A DNA stretch of 44,371 bases, from positions 1-44,371 of the forward strand of contig CBDURO010000012.1 of NCBI GenBank assembly GCA_965369995.1, in the 5' to 3' direction. Below the pieces are notes generated by a model. The model was not told the origin of the DNA, did no database searches, and was given only the letters and a program-made list of their open reading frames with translations. Of this stretch, positions 41,524-44,371 are shown in pieces. Source of the DNA: JAHJCW01 sp965369995 (GTDB taxonomy: Bacteria; Fidelibacterota; Marinisomatia; Marinisomatales; JAHJCW01). Each line of letters begins with the position of its first letter. Within the stretch, counting starts at the first letter, position 1. A program made the translations under genes and the position numbers.

Positions 41524-42456
41524 TCAATATGATATATGTCTTTGTATAACAAGACTTCCGGATTTGAATGCTTTGTTATTTGCCTTTGTGTCAAGGTATC
41601 CCATCATAACCGAATGACCATTAATTTTAAATTCATTTTTTCCTTCAATAATTGAAATAAGATGGTTCGGTGTATTTCCAATCGCTAAGATGGCTGTTGC
41701 TTCAGGTAATATATATAAACATTGAGGTTCTGTATCACTAAGCTTTGTCCATTCAAATTTCACTTGATAATCTGAATCACTTTTAGTGCTAAAAGTAATG
41801 TTTGCGGATTTATCTGATATTGAAGTACCTGCATAAAGTGGTAGGATAGTTTTTAACACTATTCCTGCGGAAGTGTTTAGAAGAATATCAATATTTAATA
41901 CATTTTTATGTAATATATTGAGATGTCTTTGAACTCCATAAGTATTAATAAGTAGATTATAATGACTCAATCGAATCCCATTACCGTTATTAAAATATAT
42001 TACAGCTTCATCTAATAATAGCGTACTACTGGTTTCGATAAAATCTTCAGATTGTTCGTCAATAATTGATTTATCTTTTTCAATTATTTTATCAATTATT
42101 AATTTTGGTTTCATTTTATTGATAACAATATCATTTTCTTTTTCATCAGCAATAACTAACACCGCACCGGTACTCCATATTGCATAACTCAAGATTTCCA
42201 TCATTGGAGAGGGAATATTTCTTACAAATACTTTATCATTTTTTTTAATTCTACTTTTTACTAACCAATTTGCAGTTTTGTTTATTGATTTATAGAAAGC
42301 ACCATTTGTCATCCCAATGTCTTTATAGAGAATATTATTAGAGAATTTTATGCATTGTCCAACTGCCAATGATCGCAAATTAGGGTAGGGAACCATATAT
42401 TCGATTGGTTCAACATTGCCAAAGCATTGGGCTTTATAAATTGGATTATTCTTCAC
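41524..42456 (-). CDS. Degenerate adenylate-forming-enzyme homologue (ANL N-terminal domain only)
   Basis: A 310-residue protein with remote likeness to AMP-binding acyl-CoA synthetases. DEAVIYFNNGNGIRLSHYNLL stands where family members have a TSGTTG-type ATP loop followed by GVxLSHxNL, and VMMGYLDTKANNKAF stands where they have the VMxGY(Y)-type A5 region. The serine/threonine/glycine ATP loop is lost (FNNGNG) and the C-terminal lid domain of about 110 residues is absent, so catalysis is unlikely. The start is GTG at 42456 without a good ribosome site. Located after the tyrosine phenol-lyase gene. It could be a pseudoenzyme, or the remains of a decaying gene with an open frame. Confidence 0.5.
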   Translation of the reverse strand: MKNNPIYKAQCFGNVEPIEYMVPYPNLRSLAVGQCIKFSNNILYKDIGMTNGAFYKSINKTANWLVKSRIKKNDKVFVRNIPSPMMEILSYAIWSTGAVLVIADEKENDIVINKMKPKLIIDKIIEKDKSIIDEQSEDFIETSSTLLLDEAVIYFNNGNGIRLSHYNLLINTYGVQRHLNILHKNVLNIDILLNTSAGIVLKTILPLYAGTSISDKSANITFSTKSDSDYQVKFEWTKLSDTEPQCLYILPEATAILAIGNTPNHLISIIEGKNEFKINGHSVMMGYLDTKANNKAFKSGSLVIQRHISY

Positions 42457-42648
42457 AATAATAACTGCTACGTAAAAAGATTTTTAAAAGCCACAGAGGA
42501 CATAGAGGAATTACTTAGTAATAAGTGATTGGTGAGACGTGAGAAGTAACGATTCTCAATGTTTGCAGAAATTATTTTGATATTGTGAATCCCCACTTCT
42601 CTTCACAAAAACTTCTCAACCTATCTACCATTTACCTCTCTACCAATC
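42457..42648. repeat. Intergenic repeat debris
   Basis: Contains AAAGCCACAGAGGACATAGAGG (42488-42509 region), like the GCCACAGAG text at about 9169, plus TC-rich text ending at the lyase stop. No gene is visible. Confidence 0.35.
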
Positions 42649-44031
42649 CTATTTAATAGGTTCAAACCTCGCCTGGAAAAACCTTAGATATTCAGGCTCG
42701 TAAGTAAATTTAAGACCCTTAATGGAATTACGTCTTTCATAAACAGCAGCAATTGATTCAGCAGTTACATCCATATGCGATTGAGTATATACCCGTCTCG
42801 GTAGCGTAATTCTTACCAATTCTAATTTTGGATAGTAATGTTCACCGGTTTCCTTATTGCGACCAGCAGAAACAACACCACGTTCCATTGTTCTTACACC
42901 ACTTTCAATATATATTTCTGCTGCTAAGGTCTGCGCAGGAAGTGCATCTTGTTCTAAATGTGGAAGGAACTTTTTAGCATCTAGAAAAACTCCGTGGCTA
43001 CCAATAGGAACGATAATTGGAACACCAAAGTCTAATAATTTTTGTCCAAGATATTGGGTCTGTCCTACGCGTGCCCGCATGTGATCATCGGAAACCGATT
43101 CAACTATACCGATTGCCAGCGCTTCCATGTCGCGACCAGCCATACCCCCGTAAGTATGTAATCCTTCGTAGACTACTACCATATTTTGAGCTTGCCGGTA
43201 AACGTCCTCATTATTTGTTGCTAAAAATCCGCCAATATTTACAATTGGATCTTTTTTAGCGCTCATTGTTGCATGATCGGTAAGTGAACATATTTCATAA
43301 ACGATATCCTTGATCGGTACATTTTCGTATTCTTTTTCGCGTTGTCTGATTAGCCACGCGTTTTCTGCTACACGAGTCATATCGTGAGCGATAGGAATGT
43401 TGTATTTATTTGTAAATTCACGTAATTCTTTAAGGTTTGCCATCGATATTGGCTGTCCACCTGCCATATTTACCGTAGTAGCCATACTGACATAAGGAAT
43501 GCGATCTGCCCCGACGTCATCGATTAATTTTTGCAATTTTTTAAAATCTATATTACCTTTAAATGGATGATGACTTGCGGTATCGTGTGCTTCATCTATT
43601 ATTATATCAACGAAAGTTGCTCCTGCCAATTCTTGGTGCAGGCGTGTTGTGGTAAAATACATATTGCCTGGAACGTAATCACCTTTTTTGATCATAATTT
43701 GAGAAAAGATATGTTCTGCACCACGACCTTGATGGGTTGGAATTAGATATTTATATGAATAATAATCAGTTATAGTTTTTTCAAGGTGATAAAAATTGCG
43801 ACTACCCGCATAAGCTTCATCACCCATCATTAATCCTGCCCACTGACGATCGCTCATTGCATTTGTACCACTATCAGTTAAAAGATCAATATAAACATCT
43901 CTAGATTTTAGTAGAAAAGTATTGTAACCGGCTTCTTTGATTGCTTCAATTCTTTCTTCCCTAGTTGTCATCCGTAGATGTTCAACCATTTTAATTTTCC
44001 ACGGTTCAGCCCATGACTTTCTTTTCGGCAT
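42649..44031 (-). CDS. tpl: Tyrosine phenol-lyase
   Basis: A PLP-dependent beta-eliminating lyase that splits tyrosine to phenol, pyruvate and ammonia. DSGTNAMSDRQWAGLMMGDE, THQGRGAEH, PIAHDMTRVAENAW with the PLP-contacting Asp217, and TMSAKKD with the PLP lysine (Lys260) all match. Near the end TMERGVVSAGR carries the arginine that distinguishes tyrosine phenol-lyase from tryptophanase (which has VEIG there). At 460 residues it is complete. The ATG follows AAGGA seven bases upstream. The only doubt is exact substrate preference. Confidence 0.9.
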   Translation of the reverse strand: MPKRKSWAEPWKIKMVEHLRMTTREERIEAIKEAGYNTFLLKSRDVYIDLLTDSGTNAMSDRQWAGLMMGDEAYAGSRNFYHLEKTITDYYSYKYLIPTHQGRGAEHIFSQIMIKKGDYVPGNMYFTTTRLHQELAGATFVDIIIDEAHDTASHHPFKGNIDFKKLQKLIDDVGADRIPYVSMATTVNMAGGQPISMANLKELREFTNKYNIPIAHDMTRVAENAWLIRQREKEYENVPIKDIVYEICSLTDHATMSAKKDPIVNIGGFLATNNEDVYRQAQNMVVVYEGLHTYGGMAGRDMEALAIGIVESVSDDHMRARVGQTQYLGQKLLDFGVPIIVPIGSHGVFLDAKKFLPHLEQDALPAQTLAAEIYIESGVRTMERGVVSAGRNKETGEHYYPKLELVRITLPRRVYTQSHMDVTAESIAAVYERRNSIKGLKFTYEPEYLRFFQARFEPIK

Positions 44032-44371
44032 TAGATTATCCTTATAATTTTTCTTGTAATAAAAGAGGTTAAAATTAAGATGAAATAATGGTGTTTTGCA
44101 CTACTTCAAAAACAACATTTAACCTTTTTTTGTATAATGCTCCTAAAGTTGTAAAGTTATATTTAGATTTATTTGATTAAAACTTTTTATTGTATTTTTA
44201 GAATTCCTGACTTGGTAATATCACTATATAACCAATAATGAAACATTAGAGTATCAATAATGAATAAACGTATTATTTTATTAACCGTATTGTCAATTAG
44301 AAGTGGACCCCTAAAACTGGACACTTGGTTAGTGTAAATTCTGCATGAACTTAACATACAAGGAATAACGG
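44032..44371. other. Intergenic region upstream of tpl, ending in IS DNA
   Basis: This 340-bp stretch contains the tpl promoter region (AT-rich, no clear boxes) and no open gene. Its last part (from about 44298) looks like an insertion-sequence end. No RNA gene is evident. Confidence 0.4.
44298..44371 (+). mobile_element. Possible left end of an IS3-like element, cut by the window edge
   Basis: The text GTGGACCCCTAAAACTGGAC near 44302 resembles terminal repeats of IS3-group elements (…ACCCCTAAAA…GGACAC). It is followed by a purine-rich leader AAGGAATAACGG at the window end, as before a transposase start. The gene itself is outside, so this is a suggestion only. Confidence 0.4.

Noticed and set aside
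43531..43746. Plus-strand open frame within tpl
   Set aside because: Antisense shadow of a strongly conserved gene.

Overview
The window is an AT-rich chromosomal piece from a Gram-negative bacterium. It carries Kdo/lipid A genes (kdsB, kdsA, kdsC, lptC, lptB, an lpxH-type hydrolase), a TolC-type tripartite pump and outer-membrane proteins. Gene content, codon style and numerous small decayed intergenic repeats suggest a lineage of the FCB group (for example Marinimicrobia, Calditrichota or Ignavibacteria-like). That placement is inference; no rRNA is present to fix it. TGA is an ordinary stop in most genes here (hslV, hflC, the transposase), so the standard code applies, with one striking exception at 36454.

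Layout. Positions 1-3300 form an accessory zone on the minus strand: a propeller/transglutaminase protein, a frameshifted DUF6713-like membrane gene and a solo HEPN protein, separated by long imperfect inverted repeats that resemble integron attC sites. Next come cca (3388), a Yip1-family membrane protein and a complete TolC / MacA-like / MacB-like ATPase / two-permease efflux system (4865-11703). An intact IS256-family element with a perfect 8-bp target duplication follows (11842-13196). A minus-strand three-gene cluster (isochorismatase-like hydrolase, TrxR-like flavoprotein, RlmN-like radical SAM protein) sits at 13311-15752.

From 16086 a long, tightly overlapping plus-strand operon runs kdsB-pyrG-kdsA-kdsC-lptC-lptB-rpoN-hflK-hflC. 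After a frameshifted GxxExxY relic bracketed by two related hairpins come hslV-hslU and argF. Directly behind argF an MNT/HEPN toxin-antitoxin pair has been inserted, with a second, diverged copy of the last 78 bp of argF on its far side. A Mug-like glycosylase and an LpxH-like hydrolase follow on the minus strand, then a 1054-residue exported metallopeptidase/PD40/beta-barrel protein, radA, tgt and a Nudix hydrolase.

The most notable gene is at 36325-36786: a Bcp/PrxQ-type peroxiredoxin whose peroxidatic cysteine codon is TGA, with a short hairpin at the right distance for a bacterial SECIS. It reads as an unannotated selenoprotein. The right part holds an NtrX/NtrY-type sigma-54 two-component system with a DUF4390-like partner. 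A PDZ/beta-barrel protein gene there is preceded by a near-perfect -24/-12 sigma-54 promoter, and rpoN lies in the same window. A degenerate adenylate-forming-enzyme homologue, tyrosine phenol-lyase and the probable edge of another IS element close the window.

Working picture: envelope biogenesis, export and envelope or nitrogen-type signalling dominate the core. Accessory DNA (attC-like cassettes, IS256, a toxin-antitoxin insertion, hairpin repeats) fills the junctions between core operons.
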